A DNA stretch of 29,629 nt. It comes from Paramacrobiotus richtersi. Its lineage: Eukaryota; Tardigrada; Eutardigrada; Parachela; Macrobiotidae. A model generated the notes under the pieces. It was given only the letters and a program-made list of their open reading frames with translations. It was not told the DNA's origin and did not search any database. Numbering within the stretch: the first letter of the stretch is position 1; every line of letters begins with the position of its first letter. Of the stretch, positions 9,307 through 19,903 are shown piece by piece. The translations under genes were made by a program, and so were the position numbers. The stretch is from NCBI GenBank assembly GCA_034698045.1, contig JAQGAU010000376.1:1-29629 (forward strand), given 5' to 3'.

Positions 9307-11423
9307 CACTCATAATAATTATGTATTTTATGCGTGCACAATACGCCGCTTAGCTGGCTGCTTTATTATTGATTATGACGCACAGACCGCATCGGCGGTA
9401 GTTCTGTGAGGTCGGACATGTGGAAAACGTCATTGGTAATGTCAGGGAACCGCGGTTGCATTAGCAGCTTCACTCGGGCGATTCAGAATCATGGCGGTCT
9501 CACTACAGCGGGCAGAATCTTTTTTTTGATTATTTAATCAGTAAAAGTCAAGGTGGGGAAACTAACAAAGGAGAAGGAAGCTCCAGAAGAAAAAAACTGT
9601 AATTTTGTCTCAGTTAGCGTGGGACGGAAGAGTAGCGCGAAGGTAAACTTGATATTACCACGCATGATCTCTCAGCTTGATGAAAGGATACTGTACAAAA
9701 TATCGCCAGTAATTTCCCCTGTATCGACAATCAACGTGCGTTTAAAAGACACCCTATATCCCGTGGACGTAAAGGTCCTTTGGAAAATGTAATTCTGTAT
9801 GTGCATCAAAAACATGAAAGAGCAGCGGAAACCAGTGTTTTCGAGCATTCACATTTCACGTTATACATCAGGTATGGTATACATACAAGTGATCACAGGC
9901 GACGTTTCATAGAAGTGAATCTCTGTTAAAATTCAAGGCAGAAATGCGCACGGTAACGCGAACATTCTGCGGAGATCCAACAATCTTGACGACGACGACA
10001 TGACTTTGTAAGTCTTACAGATGGCAATATTATGAAAATTGAACTTTGGTCTCGTAACCACCAGTGTTTCTTTCCATATTATAAGGTGCAAATGGCTAGT
10101 TGTAACCTTTTTCAGTTAGGTAGGCCTGTCGTACAACAAAACACTTATAAAAATCGGTACTTCTGCGGAGGGACGCTTAAATTACGTATGTACAGCACCG
10201 TGAACCGCTCAGAGTTTCGACACAGAGTTATTTGGCAGGAATATGGGTTAGCCAACCGTTTGGTACTGACCGCGAATCATTTTGCAACTTCTGTAACGTA
10301 CAGTTTTCCCCGGCACGTAAGAATTAGTATCGTCTTAAAGTTTTCGTGACGACCATACATACTGTAAATTTGCAATAATTCTTTGGAAAGCCAGATTCAC
10401 TTTTAAACGTGATCGATCTCGAGAAAATTTGCCTGCAAAATTGTATGCGTGTATATCTGTATACAGCTGTATTTCATAGTATTTCACACCCAGGTTAGTT
10501 TGTCGGTATCTAAAATCTAAGCTACAATGAATATGCCAGCTAGGAACACTGAGTATTCATGAGATAACCAGTCCTGACCATGTGAAAAATTTCTACAGTA
10601 CAGGAGGATCTTCACCACCATGATCGCTGGGAGAAATGACCTCCTCGATGGAATCATTGCGTATAATATTACTCCAGACAAAGTACGTACTGTATTGTAC
10701 TAAATAAGTACAGTACTGTATCAGGTTTCTTATTACTGTCAATCATCGCACATTTTTATGCCAACGTCTGACGACATTCGAAGTTGGTACTGGTGACAAA
10801 AGTCTGTATTTTCAAAAAGTAGGAAATGGAGGAGGTCGAGCGTTTGTCGATAATATTGTTATCAATCTAGTGTTTCAAGTTAAACGACGTGGTGCCATCA
10901 TTACAGCGCACAATGTGAACAAATATCGAGAAATCTGAAACGATTCGCGTCTACTGCCACAATGAGGCATAACATCGTGGCTCGTACAGGCCTCCGCCTG
11001 TTCTTTCAGCTGTAGCCTGCAGGTTTAACCAGAAATGACAATCCACTGACAAAAGTGTTTTCAAAAATGTAATGAGATAGGAGTCAAACAGTATTTATAT
11101 TAATTCGCACGCACCCAGAAATACGAGACAAGTTCCGTGTAGCAAAACATACGGATTTCCCTAACAACGTACAGAATCTTTCCCCATAATCTAGGTGATG
11201 AGGTTTTTGAAAATACCTGCACAGGATCATCCTGCACGCCTGCGCGTACTAATCCTTGAAGCCACGGCGTGGTATACGTTGCGACGTCAATAGCGACAGT
11301 TAACCCATTACGGTGCACTATAAATTGCCGTCTTTTCCGACGTTTCCCCTGATATGTACAGCTAACCGTATCGACAGCTCTCTAACGCTTTAACGTAGCT
11401 GGCGATTCCAAAGTCATCGATAT
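9307..11423. other. 2.1-kb intergenic region, no supported gene
   Basis: Open frames here (for example plus 9553-9792 and 10032-10349) have low-complexity or noncoding-like composition, lack splice partners and match no family I know. The segment 9420-9510 is somewhat GC-richer and could be an untranslated exon. No TATA box, tRNA or repeat was recognised. The region should contain the promoter of the downstream GPCR. Confidence 0.45.
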
Positions 11424-12838
11424 ATGGCTACCGAAAATGGCACAGACAGCAACACCACTTTTCCCGCCGATCCCGAAGTTTCGCCCTGGTGGGAACTGAC
11501 CCTCATCAGCATCATCACGACCGTGGCTATCTTGGCCAACTTCATGGTGATCTGTGCGTTTATCCTCGATCGGCACGCGCGCACTCCGTTCAACTACTAC
11601 CTCATCAATCTGGCTGTGTCGGACTTTCTGGTCGGCACAATGGGCATGACATACTATGGCATCTACACGTACTACAAGTACTGGCCTTTGAGCTACACTG
11701 AGTGTTCCGCTTGGCTGTATTTCGACTTCCTCAGCACATCCCTGACGCTGCAGACACTGGCGATCATTTCATTAGACAGACTCTGGGCCGTGACCTTTCC
11801 AGTTTCGTATAGAAGGTTCCATCATCGGGCAAAGAGCTTTATTGCCATTGTGTGCGTGTGGACGCTGAGTAATGTTCTTATTGTCCCGTCGCTGTCTTAT
11901 TACAGGTAAGGTCACTTTGCTTAATTTGCCGCGCGTTAGCAATCAGGTGATACAAAAATCAGTATACAATGTTACTTCTATCAGTGCTAATTCTACTCGT
12001 AGACATCTTTTAAAGGAACACAATTCGACTACATCGATTCGACTAAAAATAAACCAAAAATCGTGTAGATAGGCTTTATGACCCAGGCTTTAAAAAATCC
12101 TTGAAACTACCGTCTTCAGCAGAATGACTGAAACAAACCGGCTGCTTACGATAGCTAGGTGTACCATATACACCGTATAATTAAAAATCTATCGACTTTG
12201 ACAACGTCTTGACGTTTATTCCGTCTCTGTGTAACGAAAGTACAGCATTGTCCAAATGTTACCTTAATTATAGACATCACATCGGTATTAATGAAAGTCC
12301 AAGGGATTGCTACTGGGATCCGTTCATTACTCCAAGATATGCCAGCCCGTTTTACGTCATCGCCGTTGTCTTCTGGACACCGACCATCCTGACCGTTCTG
12401 GCATACTGTGCAACAACCTTTCAAATCCGACGCAAAGGGCTCTTCCGCGCCAAAACGCAAGATCATACGGCCGTGATCCCCATTACCAGGGAGATTGCCC
12501 GCGTGCAGAAGGACCGACAGATATACTTTCTGCTGTCTTTGCTACTTGCCGCGCTGATCATCATGTGGGCACCGTACTTCTGCTATGAGGCCCTGTCGAT
12601 GAGTACCGGCTATTACAATTTTGACTTCTTCACCATTACGTACTGGATGGCGTACTGTTTGTCGGCGATTAACCCGTTTCTGTTCAACTGGGGAAGTCCG
12701 GAGATGAAGAACGCGTTGCGGAGACTGGTGCGATGCTTTGGACACGGAATTCGTGGACATAGTGTCAAACCTAGTATTTCGACTGCTGACCGCACGGGAG
12801 AGCACAATTCTAAAGCGGTTTCCACTAAACCATACTAG
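11424..12838 (+). CDS. class A GPCR, muscarinic/biogenic-amine-receptor-like
   Basis: Two exons (11424-11905 and 12274-12838) join at phase 2 to give 348 residues with seven membrane segments: four in exon 1, three in exon 2. N39 (TM1), D67 in NLAVSDFLVG (TM2), C94 with C173 (TM3-ECL2 disulfide), D101 in YFDF (the amine-binding TM3 Asp position), W146 (TM4), WAP at 259-261 (TM6) and YWMAYCLSAINPFLF (TM7) place it in the rhodopsin class near the amine/muscarinic group. N-glycosylation sites occur at NGT and NTT. The usual DRY is DRL (118-120) and NPxxY is NPxxF. The third intracellular loop is only about 30 residues, far shorter than in canonical muscarinic receptors. An alternative acceptor at 12240 is also in frame and would add 11 residues to ECL2. 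Ligand unknown. Confidence 0.92.
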
Positions 12839-14407
12839 AGTGCACTGTAAATTATTACGAACACAAGACAACAAGTTATGTAACAGAACTTTAAATAGTT
12901 TTACTATCGATATCCGCGATTCCTGCTGGCTGCTGCAGCGATTATCGAAAGGTGTTCATTTCTCGTCTGTTGCTGCACCTTTTAATGACCTTGTTAGTTT
13001 ATTATAAGTACCAAATCAATCAACACAGAGATATAATGGTTTTCGTATCACGTTATTGGCGATCGCCAGTTACCAACTAGAGCCTAGAGATGATTCGTTG
13101 TATTCTACTTCGCTGATGTATCATAAGTACTGTAACGAAATCCATAAAGTGCATTACCCGAGGTCCTGCAGCGGTGGATGCTTGTCAGGATTGATTAATG
13201 GCTCCAAAAGCTCACGTAGCTAGTCCGGAAAAGAAGCCATATAAGCTTGTTTTCTGCACGCAAACCGGTGTTTTGCCAGGAATCCCAAGTCCCATGTTTG
13301 GATTCATTGGCAATAAACCCGCCAACATCATTGATACATCAAGCGCTTAATTTTATGAGATAGAAGGCGTCACAGCGCCGTCGTGCCTGTGGCAAATAAA
13401 CCACCCACTATCTATAGACAGGGTTTCGTTTGACGTGTAATGTGAGGAAAGCGCTTCTTTCTGGATGAATCCGGATAATCCGAATTCGATCGGAGGATGG
13501 GTGCATATATGAATACCCTGTGCAAATGGAGAAGGCACGAAGCCTTTTGATCTAATTGACCCCTACACAAACAACACATGCAAAATATGAAAAAGGACCT
13601 TAAACAATCTCGCCCGAGTCTAAAGGTGACGAAACCAAGCTCCCGGTGGTCTGACTGCAAAAAAGCTTCCTAGACCATACGAAGCACTTAAGCCTAGGCT
13701 AATACGTACCTGTTAAAAAGGGCAAAACTTTGATAATATGTTATGAACCATGCGGTTGAAAGTGTGATTGGTAGTGGACAGTTAAGTACGTTTCCAGTAA
13801 ATATACGTATAATATTACCCCAAGTGCATAAAAACCAGACCTAGGTAAAGACACTCCTGGATTCAGTGTTACGACGATACAGACTTACTTACTCTGTACG
13901 GACGTTTTATGTTTACGAAAACGATTTCTCTACCAAAGTCGTCTCTAGTTTTCCGCATGATATTGCGTAAGACTTGTCATTTGATCGTAAAGTATCTGCA
14001 TTTGGACGGAGTACGTGTGACATTCCCCACCACATGCGAAGGTGAGGTTTCCGAATTAGGAATATCTCTCAGAAAGTAATGAAATCATTCTTTTGGTACT
14101 GTTCGTGAAACTTCTTGGTCAACGAAGGTCAGCTGAATTCCCCTTTTGTTGTGGTTTTCAAGTCAATTTCCACATGATTCAACACTTACAAATTGAATTT
14201 TTGACTAGAATACAGACTTCTCAAGAGACTGTCACAATGTATTTTAGAAGAAGTTTTTGTTAGCAGCAAACAAATGGGCAGCAAGAAGCCTTCATGAATG
14301 TTTTATCTTCTGACGAACGCGTACCTGTCTGCGGACAATAAGCCACCTGATTGATTGATTGATTGATCGAACCTGGGAAAAGAAATTTAGGCAGTTACTA
14401 CTAGGGT
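12839..14407. other. 1.6-kb intergenic region, no gene seen
   Basis: Separates the GPCR 3' end from the first tandem unit of the secreted-protein cluster. No canonical AATAAA was found within 150 bp of the GPCR stop. A (GATT)n run sits at 14349-14367. Open frames on both strands are short and have no recognisable similarity. Confidence 0.45.
14349..14367. repeat. GATT tetranucleotide microsatellite
   Basis: About four to five GATT units just left of the first tandem duplication unit. Confidence 0.8.
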
Positions 14408-14457
14408 TCAAGCACAGGGTCGAATAATCAACGCGCCATGTCTCTCGGATGGACACC

Positions 14458-14463
14458 TTTATA
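14458..14463 (-). terminator. altered poly(A) signal of secreted-protein copy 1
   Basis: Aligned with AATAAA in copies 2 and 3, this position reads ATATAAA on the minus strand, so the hexamer is TATAAA. TATAAA is a known weaker variant. The change is one of several signs that copy 1 is degenerating. Confidence 0.6.
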
Positions 14464-14594
14464 TTCGTTCGGCAAAACATTCCAGCTGTTTCACATCATG
14501 TTGTAAAATTATAAAACGTACAAAAGATGACAACGAATGACAATAATTACCCAACACATACGGAACGAAAACTACGAAGCATAAACACATGCAA

Positions 14595-15624
14595 TTAGCC
14601 AGAATAACCCGAGCCAGCCATGGTAGTGGACGAAGCAGGAGTAGTAGCAGGAGTAGAACAAGGCATCCCGGAACCAGCCAAACGGATTCCCTTCAGAGCG
14701 GTAACCAGCGTTTGAATGACAGCAGGACAATTGGGAACGTCGTTGGCGGCAATGACAGCCCGCACAGCGGCAATGCCGTTATTGAGATCCCGCACGTACT
14801 GCTCCCAGCATCCCGGGGGGATGTTAGAAGGGGCCTTGCCCAAAGCCTCCAGGGCACGGCCAAACTGTTGCAGCGTGTACTGGGAAAGAGCTGCAAGCGC
14901 GCGCATTATTGGCACAGCTTAAATGAAGTACAGAAAACAAAAAAAACAACAGTAAATGATAATTACTAGGTCTTATCTTATGGTACCACGTTGAAGTACA
15001 ACAGGTTTGGTTTAGGTTTTTAATTAGTTAACAGTTGTGTTTGTGTGTGATACATAAACACTGCAACTGCCAAGCTGCGTCTGCTAAATTGCTCTTCCCA
15101 CCAATCAGCAACTTAGGACCTTGCGTGCATGTGGTAAGTACAAACCTGCGCCTGAAGTGGGGGGACAAGGGGTCGAAGGAAGTACGGGTGTATCTGCTTT
15201 GGCCTGGATGTTCTTCAGGTCGAAGTCAATGCGGAGGTTGACACCGATGCACTCCAATCCACTGGGAACGAAGCCGGCTCCCACTTTGTCCAACCAGGTG
15301 TTATCGGCCGTTATGGTAACCAACAACTGTGTAAAAAAATCACCGATATTCTCGAACTTCGTGCAGCCACTGGCGCTCTGAGGAGTCTGAGCCGTCGCGA
15401 AGATCGCGGCGGCCTTGTTCTCCGCATCACTTAAATCGCGCAGCAGGACTCGGTACAGCTCTGAAAAATACTCTCGTTGCCCACATAATCAAGGCTTAAA
15501 TCGTGATGTGATATTCATACCATCTCCAGTTTCGGTGTGCTTGAATCAGCTTGATGACTGGCGGAACGCACGTCTGAGCGGCGATGACGGCAACAAAAGC
15601 CACAAAAATCACTGCGCGAATCAT
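14595..15624 (-). CDS. secreted 7-Cys protein, tandem copy 1 (possible frameshift at exon 1/2)
   Basis: Three exons are recognisable by alignment to copies 2 and 3: 15624-15521 (signal peptide MIRAVIFVAFVAVIAAQTC), 15460-15146 (starts LYRVLLRDLSDAE; contains FFTQLLVTITADNTWLDKV and IGVNLRIDFDLKN) and 14890-14595 (starts ALSQYTLQQFGRALEALG; ends in a Ser/Thr/Pro tail). Exons 2 and 3 join in frame and keep six Cys; a seventh is in exon 1. Relative to copy 3, exon 1 has a 10-bp insertion (TTGAATCAGC on the plus strand, about 15541-15550). The consensus splice therefore puts exon 2 out of frame and meets a stop at the junction. The TATA box is intact. The family is unknown to me; secretion is inferred from the signal peptide. 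It could be a recent pseudogene or be spliced differently. Confidence 0.65.
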
Positions 15625-15721
15625 TGTAGACGAGGTACTGTAGGGTCAAGTTACAACTGCGGGAAATGATTAGAATGACAGGACGACACAGTGCCTGTGC
15701 AACTTCTAATTTTCTAACGGG

Positions 15722-15729
15722 CTTATATA
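15722..15729 (-). promoter_or_regulatory. TATA box of secreted-protein copy 1
   Basis: TATATAAG on the minus strand, about 98 bp upstream of the ATG, followed by GCCCGTTAG. The same motif sits at the same relative place in copy 3 and is deleted in copy 2. Confidence 0.65.
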
Positions 15730-16106
15730 TGTGTCAACTGCTGCGTGTCTTCGGCAGCGTCTTCTGTCCGCTTAATGGGTTTGTTAACCAGAGCTGCTGC
15801 TGAGCTAAACAGACCGGTTAACTACATGTATACCTTAGTTTTTTGCCCGTAACCGTACGGGAACGCTGCTTTCGTAGGCACACCGATTACGTTTACATGG
15901 ATAACAAATTCCAAAAAGCACCATCCACCATTAACAATAACATGCACGACGACGGCCGCCTTTGGATAAATCTGTGTGCCCACAGTGTGTTGGGTTGAAA
16001 GCCTGTGGCAAGTGCAACGATTTCTGTGCAACGAGTTTCGAGCCAAACGCTCTTTTAGATTCTTGCTATTTTTTTATTTCCAGTGTACGTGTGCAGCTGC
16101 TACAAG

Positions 16107-16727
16107 CACTGTTAGCCGGCACACAACCTTAGGCGGCACTAAGTTTTTTAAAATAGTACGTAGAACGAGCTGTTGCGCGTTACGGTAAGCTTTAATGGCC
16201 GCCGGCTGGGTGTATGTTGACGCTTTTGCAACTGGAATAAGCACTTGACCTTTACTTGCGCAGTATGTATAAGACGCACTTTTAGCCAAAGTATGTTGGA
16301 AGCATCAGGATTTCTTGCCCCAATATTTCTAATGATTCCAGATCGCTTAAATTCATCGCAGACCATTCACTCCTCCTGCTCATTGCAATACTGTCCTAGA
16401 AACTATTAGGCCCAAAGAACAAAGGATTTCTTTGTAACGTGGCGTTCAAGAGCCATTGCATCCAAATTACTTGCGGTCGAAACCCATATAAAATTTGCCC
16501 CAGCCCTAACGCAGTATCCAACGGTCAGAGTAGCTCGGACTGTAGACCAGAAAGGAAGCAGATATCTTTTTATGATCAAACATCTGGGCTTGATAAGGAA
16601 TAGTGGTCGGCAAGTGTTTTGAAACAAATGGTCAGAGGATCTAAGTAGTCTCAATGAATATTTTTCTGTGACAAGCCCAACGCAGTTACTATGTTCTTGT
16701 ATTATGGCAACTCTGGTAAGCAATATT
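16107..16727. other. spacer between duplication units 1 and 2
   Basis: 621 bp with no counterpart in the shorter spacer between units 2 and 3. No gene, RNA or repeat was recognised. The open minus-strand frame through 16406-16735 has no splice partner or family resemblance. Confidence 0.5.
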
Positions 16728-16781
16728 TCAAGCACAGGGTCGAATGATCAACGCGCCATGCAGGTCTCTCGGTTGGTCACC

Positions 16782-16787
16782 TTTATT
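16782..16787 (-). terminator. poly(A) signal AATAAA of secreted-protein copy 2
   Basis: AATAAA on the minus strand, about 107 bp downstream of the copy 2 stop, at the position homologous to the signal of copy 3. Confidence 0.7.
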
Positions 16788-16893
16788 TATGTCCGGCAAC
16801 ATTTTACTTATAACACGTAAAAAAGATGACAACGATAACAACAATTACCGAACACACAAAAGAACAAAAATTACGAAGCATAAACATGTGCGG

Positions 16894-17915
16894 TTAGCCA
16901 GAGTAACCCGGGGTTCCCATGGTAGTGGAAATAGGAGCACTGGAACAAACGGCACCAGTACCAGACGCACGGATTCCTATGAGTGCGTTAGCCAGCATTT
17001 GGGTGACATCAGGGCAGTTGGCAACGTCGTTAGCGGCAATGACAGCCCGCACACCGGCAATGGCGTCATTAAGGGTATGCACGTATTTCTCCCAGCATCC
17101 CTGGATGGTGCTGACAGGGGCCTTTCCCAAAGCCTCCAGGGCACGGCCAAACTGCTGAAGAGTGTACTGGGAAAGAGCTGCAAGCACGCGCATGATTGAC
17201 ATAGTAATTATCATTTACTGTCATTTTTTTGGTTTTTTGTGGTTATCATTTGAGCTATGTCAATAATGTCGACGCTAAGTTTCATCTAATTGTACCATGC
17301 AGTACAACAAGCCCGGTTTAGGTTAATTAGTCAACAGTTGTGTTTGTGTGTGACACATGCATACTGCAACTGCTAAGTAGCGTAGCTGCTCCTAAATTGC
17401 TTTTTCCTACAAATTAGCGATTTGCGACATTGCATGCATGTGGTAAGTACAGACCTGGTCCTGATTTGGGGGGGCATGGGGCTGCAGGTAGAACGGGGGT
17501 ATCGGCTTTGCCAATGATGTTCTTCAGGTCAAAGTCAATGCGGAGGTTGACGCCGATGCACTCCAGTCCACTGGGAACCCAGCCGGCTGAGACTTTGTCC
17601 AGCCAGGTATTATCGGCCGTAATGGTAACCAACAGCTGCGTAAAAAAATCAGCGATATTTTCGAACTTCGTGCAGCCACCGGCGCTCTGGACCGTCGCGG
17701 AGATCGCGGCGGCCGCTTTCTCCGCATCATTCAAATCCTTCAGCAGGGCTTTGAACAGGGCTAACAAAAATCACTCCGTTTACCCATATGTTTCAAGCTT
17801 GAGACTTGATGTGATACCCTTACCCTCCAATTTCGGTGTGTGTGATAACGAGCGGAACGCACGTCTGAGCGCTGATGCTGGCAACAAAACCCGCAAAAAT
17901 CACTGCGCGAATCAT
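16894..17915 (-). CDS. secreted 7-Cys protein, tandem copy 2 (TATA lost, possible frameshift at exon 1/2)
   Basis: Exons by alignment: 17915-17824 (signal peptide MIRAVIFAGFVASISAQTC), 17760-17455 (starts LFKALLKDLNDAE) and 17177-16894 (starts ALSQYTLQQFGRALEALG). Exons 2 and 3 join in frame. At the end of exon 1 the sequence reads GGAGGGTAAGG where copy 3 has GGAGAGGGTAAGG. This 2-bp loss leaves exon 1 at phase 2, while exon 2 needs phase 1. I found no alternative donor or acceptor that restores the frame. The TATATAAG element present in copies 1 and 3 is also gone. Exons 2 and 3 otherwise stay open and keep their Cys residues, so inactivation, if real, is recent. Function unknown. Confidence 0.62.
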
Positions 17916-18698
17916 TCTAGACGAGGCACGGTAGAGTCAAGTTACAACTGCGGGAAATTATTGGAATGCAAGGACTACACAGTGCAAATTCTGATTTTCT
18001 GACGGGTGAACTGCAGCGTGCCTTCGGCAGCCTCTTCTGCCCGCTTAATGGGTTTGTTAACCAGAGCTGTTCAATTAAACAGTTCGTTTAACTACAGATA
18101 TACCTTACCCTTTGTTGCCCGAACCATACATGAACGCTGCTGTGGTAGGCACACAGAATATGTTTACGTGGGTAATAAATTCCAAAAAGCACCAGCATAC
18201 CATTAACGTTCGCCTTTGGATGATTCTATCGTGTCAGTTGAAAGCCTGTGGCAAGTGTAACGATTTCTGCGCAACGAGTTTCGACCCAAATGCTTTTTCT
18301 AAGTTTTTCGGTTTTTTTATTTCCAGTATACGCGTACCCACGTGTGCAACTGCTACAAACAAAGTACCAATGCAGTACGAATGATCGAACTGCTGTTAAA
18401 TGGTGCGGGCGCCGGGCAATAGTACGAGGTGTAAAGAGCGGCCGATGTCAGGTACAATCATACTGTCTCACACGGACAGAATAACTAGTCGAAACGTCAC
18501 CTTTCAGTAAACTCGGTGTAGATTCTGTAGATATACTTGTCATGCCTTCCCGTTGCGGCAACATACTGACGATCCACGAGGGCGACGATGGAGTTCAGTT
18601 TGCTGCTTGAGTTCTTGAATTATTTGTAACTCTACTAATCAGAAGTTCAAATATACGGTTGAATAATCAAGGCGCCAGGTTTTTCGGATGGACATGCC

Positions 18699-18704
18699 TT
18701 TATT
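18699..18704 (-). terminator. poly(A) signal AATAAA of secreted-protein copy 3
   Basis: AATAAA on the minus strand, about 133 bp downstream of the copy 3 stop, aligned with the signal in copy 2. Confidence 0.7.
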
Positions 18705-18836
18705 TTCGTTCGGCAAAACAGTCCAGCTGTTTCGCATCATATGTTGTAAAATTATAAAACGTGCAAAAGATGACAAGGAATAACAATTGCCGAACACACA
18801 AAGAATGAAATTACGAAGCATTACCATAATATAACG

Positions 18837-19809
18837 TTAACCAGAGCTCGAGTAAGCCATGGTAGTAGTGTCAACAGGCCGTGTGCAAGGCAACCCGGAA
18901 CCAGACAAACGGATTCCCTTGAGACCGTTGGCCAGCGTTGCGGTGGCGGCAGGACAGCCGGCGGCATTATTGGCGGCAAGGATAGCCTGCACGCCGGCAA
19001 TGCCGGCATTGAGGTCCTGCACATACTTCTGCCAGCATCCCGCGGGGTTGGGACCGGCAGGAGCAGCTCCCAAAGCGGTCAGGGAACGGCCAAACTGCTG
19101 CAGAGTGTACTGGGAAAAAGCTACAAACACGCACATTAGTCATATAGTTTAAAGGATATGCACAGAATGTAACGGTAAAATTTAATGACGGTTTCAACCA
19201 ATCTCTGACTTGTACGATGCTTACACCGATCAGCTATTCAAAAGTTGAGTTACTTACGCACTGCGCCAGACAAGTTGCTTTTCACACATTAATTATTTTT
19301 ATCACCATACCATGGACCATGCATGCGGTACTATAGTAATTCACAAACCTGCTCCTGAAGTTGGGGGGCAGGGGGTCGCGGGTATAACGGGGGTATCGGC
19401 TTTGCCCTGGATGTTCTTCAGGTCGAAGTCAATGCGGAGGTTGACACCGATGCACTCTGGTCCACTTGGAACCCAGCCGGTTCCCACCTTGTCCAGCCAG
19501 GCGTTATCGGCATTAATGGTAACCAATAGCTGCGTAAAGAAGTCATCGAGACTCTCGAACTTGCAGCTCGCGGCGCTCTGAGTCGACGCGGCGATCGAGG
19601 CGGCCTTAACTTCCGCATCATTCAGATCCTTCAGCAGGGCTTTGTACAGGTCTAAACAAAACTTACTCCGTTTACTCATATATCTTAACCTTGATTCTTT
19701 GTGTGTTATCCTTACCCTCTCCAGTTTCGGTGTGCGTGATGACTGGCGGAACACATACTTGAGCGGTGATGCCGGCAACAAAAGCCGCAAAAATCACTGC
19801 GCGAATCAT
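18837..19809 (-). CDS. secreted 7-Cys protein, tandem copy 3 (intact)
   Basis: Three exons (19809-19716, 19651-19349, 19120-18837) join in frame at phases 1 and 1, giving 226 residues. Residues 1-16 are a signal peptide (MIRAVIFAAFVAGITA, cleavage before QVC). Cys lie at 19, 61, 98, 126, 161, 188 and 211; an odd number suggests one free or intermolecular Cys. The first half has FFTQLLVTINADNAWLDKV and ECIGVNLRIDFDLKN. The second half has YTLQQFGRSLTALG, CWQKYVQDLNAGIAGVQ and LANGLKGIRLSGSG, then a Thr/Ser tail. Both halves look helical. I recognise no domain. Of the three copies, only this one has a TATA box, continuous frame and AATAAA together. A TATA-driven gene with short introns in a tandem array fits a highly expressed secreted product, but that is inference. 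Confidence 0.82.
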
Positions 19810-19895
19810 TGTAGATTAGGTCAAGTCAAGTTGCAATTGCGGAAAATGAATAGAATGCCAGGCTGACACAATGCACCTTCTGATTTTCTGACGGG

Positions 19896-19903
19896 CTTAT
19901 ATA
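19896..19903 (-). promoter_or_regulatory. TATA box of secreted-protein copy 3
   Basis: TATATAAG followed by CCCGTCAG on the minus strand, about 87 bp upstream of the copy 3 ATG. The spacing matches that in copy 1. Confidence 0.65.

Larger units (their letters stand above)
14408..16106 (-). repeat. tandem duplication unit 1 (secreted-protein gene plus flanks)
   Basis: First of three direct repeats. Shared sequence runs from the 3' flank (TCAAGCACAGGGTCGAA) through all exons and introns, past the TATA region, to a shared upstream segment ending TGCAGCTGCTACAA. The homologous units are 16728-18368 and 18646-20300. Confidence 0.85.
16728..18368 (-). repeat. tandem duplication unit 2 (secreted-protein gene plus flanks)
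   Basis: Second direct repeat, homologous over its whole length to 14408-16106 and 18646-20300. The 3' flank TCAAGCACAGGGTCGAA is closest to unit 1. Confidence 0.85.

Noticed and set aside
10032-10349. 105-codon plus-strand frame with a YFCGGTL stretch resembling trypsin-like proteases
   Set aside because: No catalytic motifs, no signal peptide and no splice partners; composition looks noncoding.
14395-14420. GGGTTCAAGCAC resembling a tRNA B box
   Set aside because: No A box or cloverleaf at tRNA spacing; it lies in the duplicated 3' flank of the secreted-protein gene.
18112-18384. Cys-containing plus-strand segment KACGKCNDFCATSF upstream of secreted-protein copy 2
   Set aside because: The homologous segment of unit 3 does not preserve the Cys frame, so it behaves as noncoding promoter-distal DNA.
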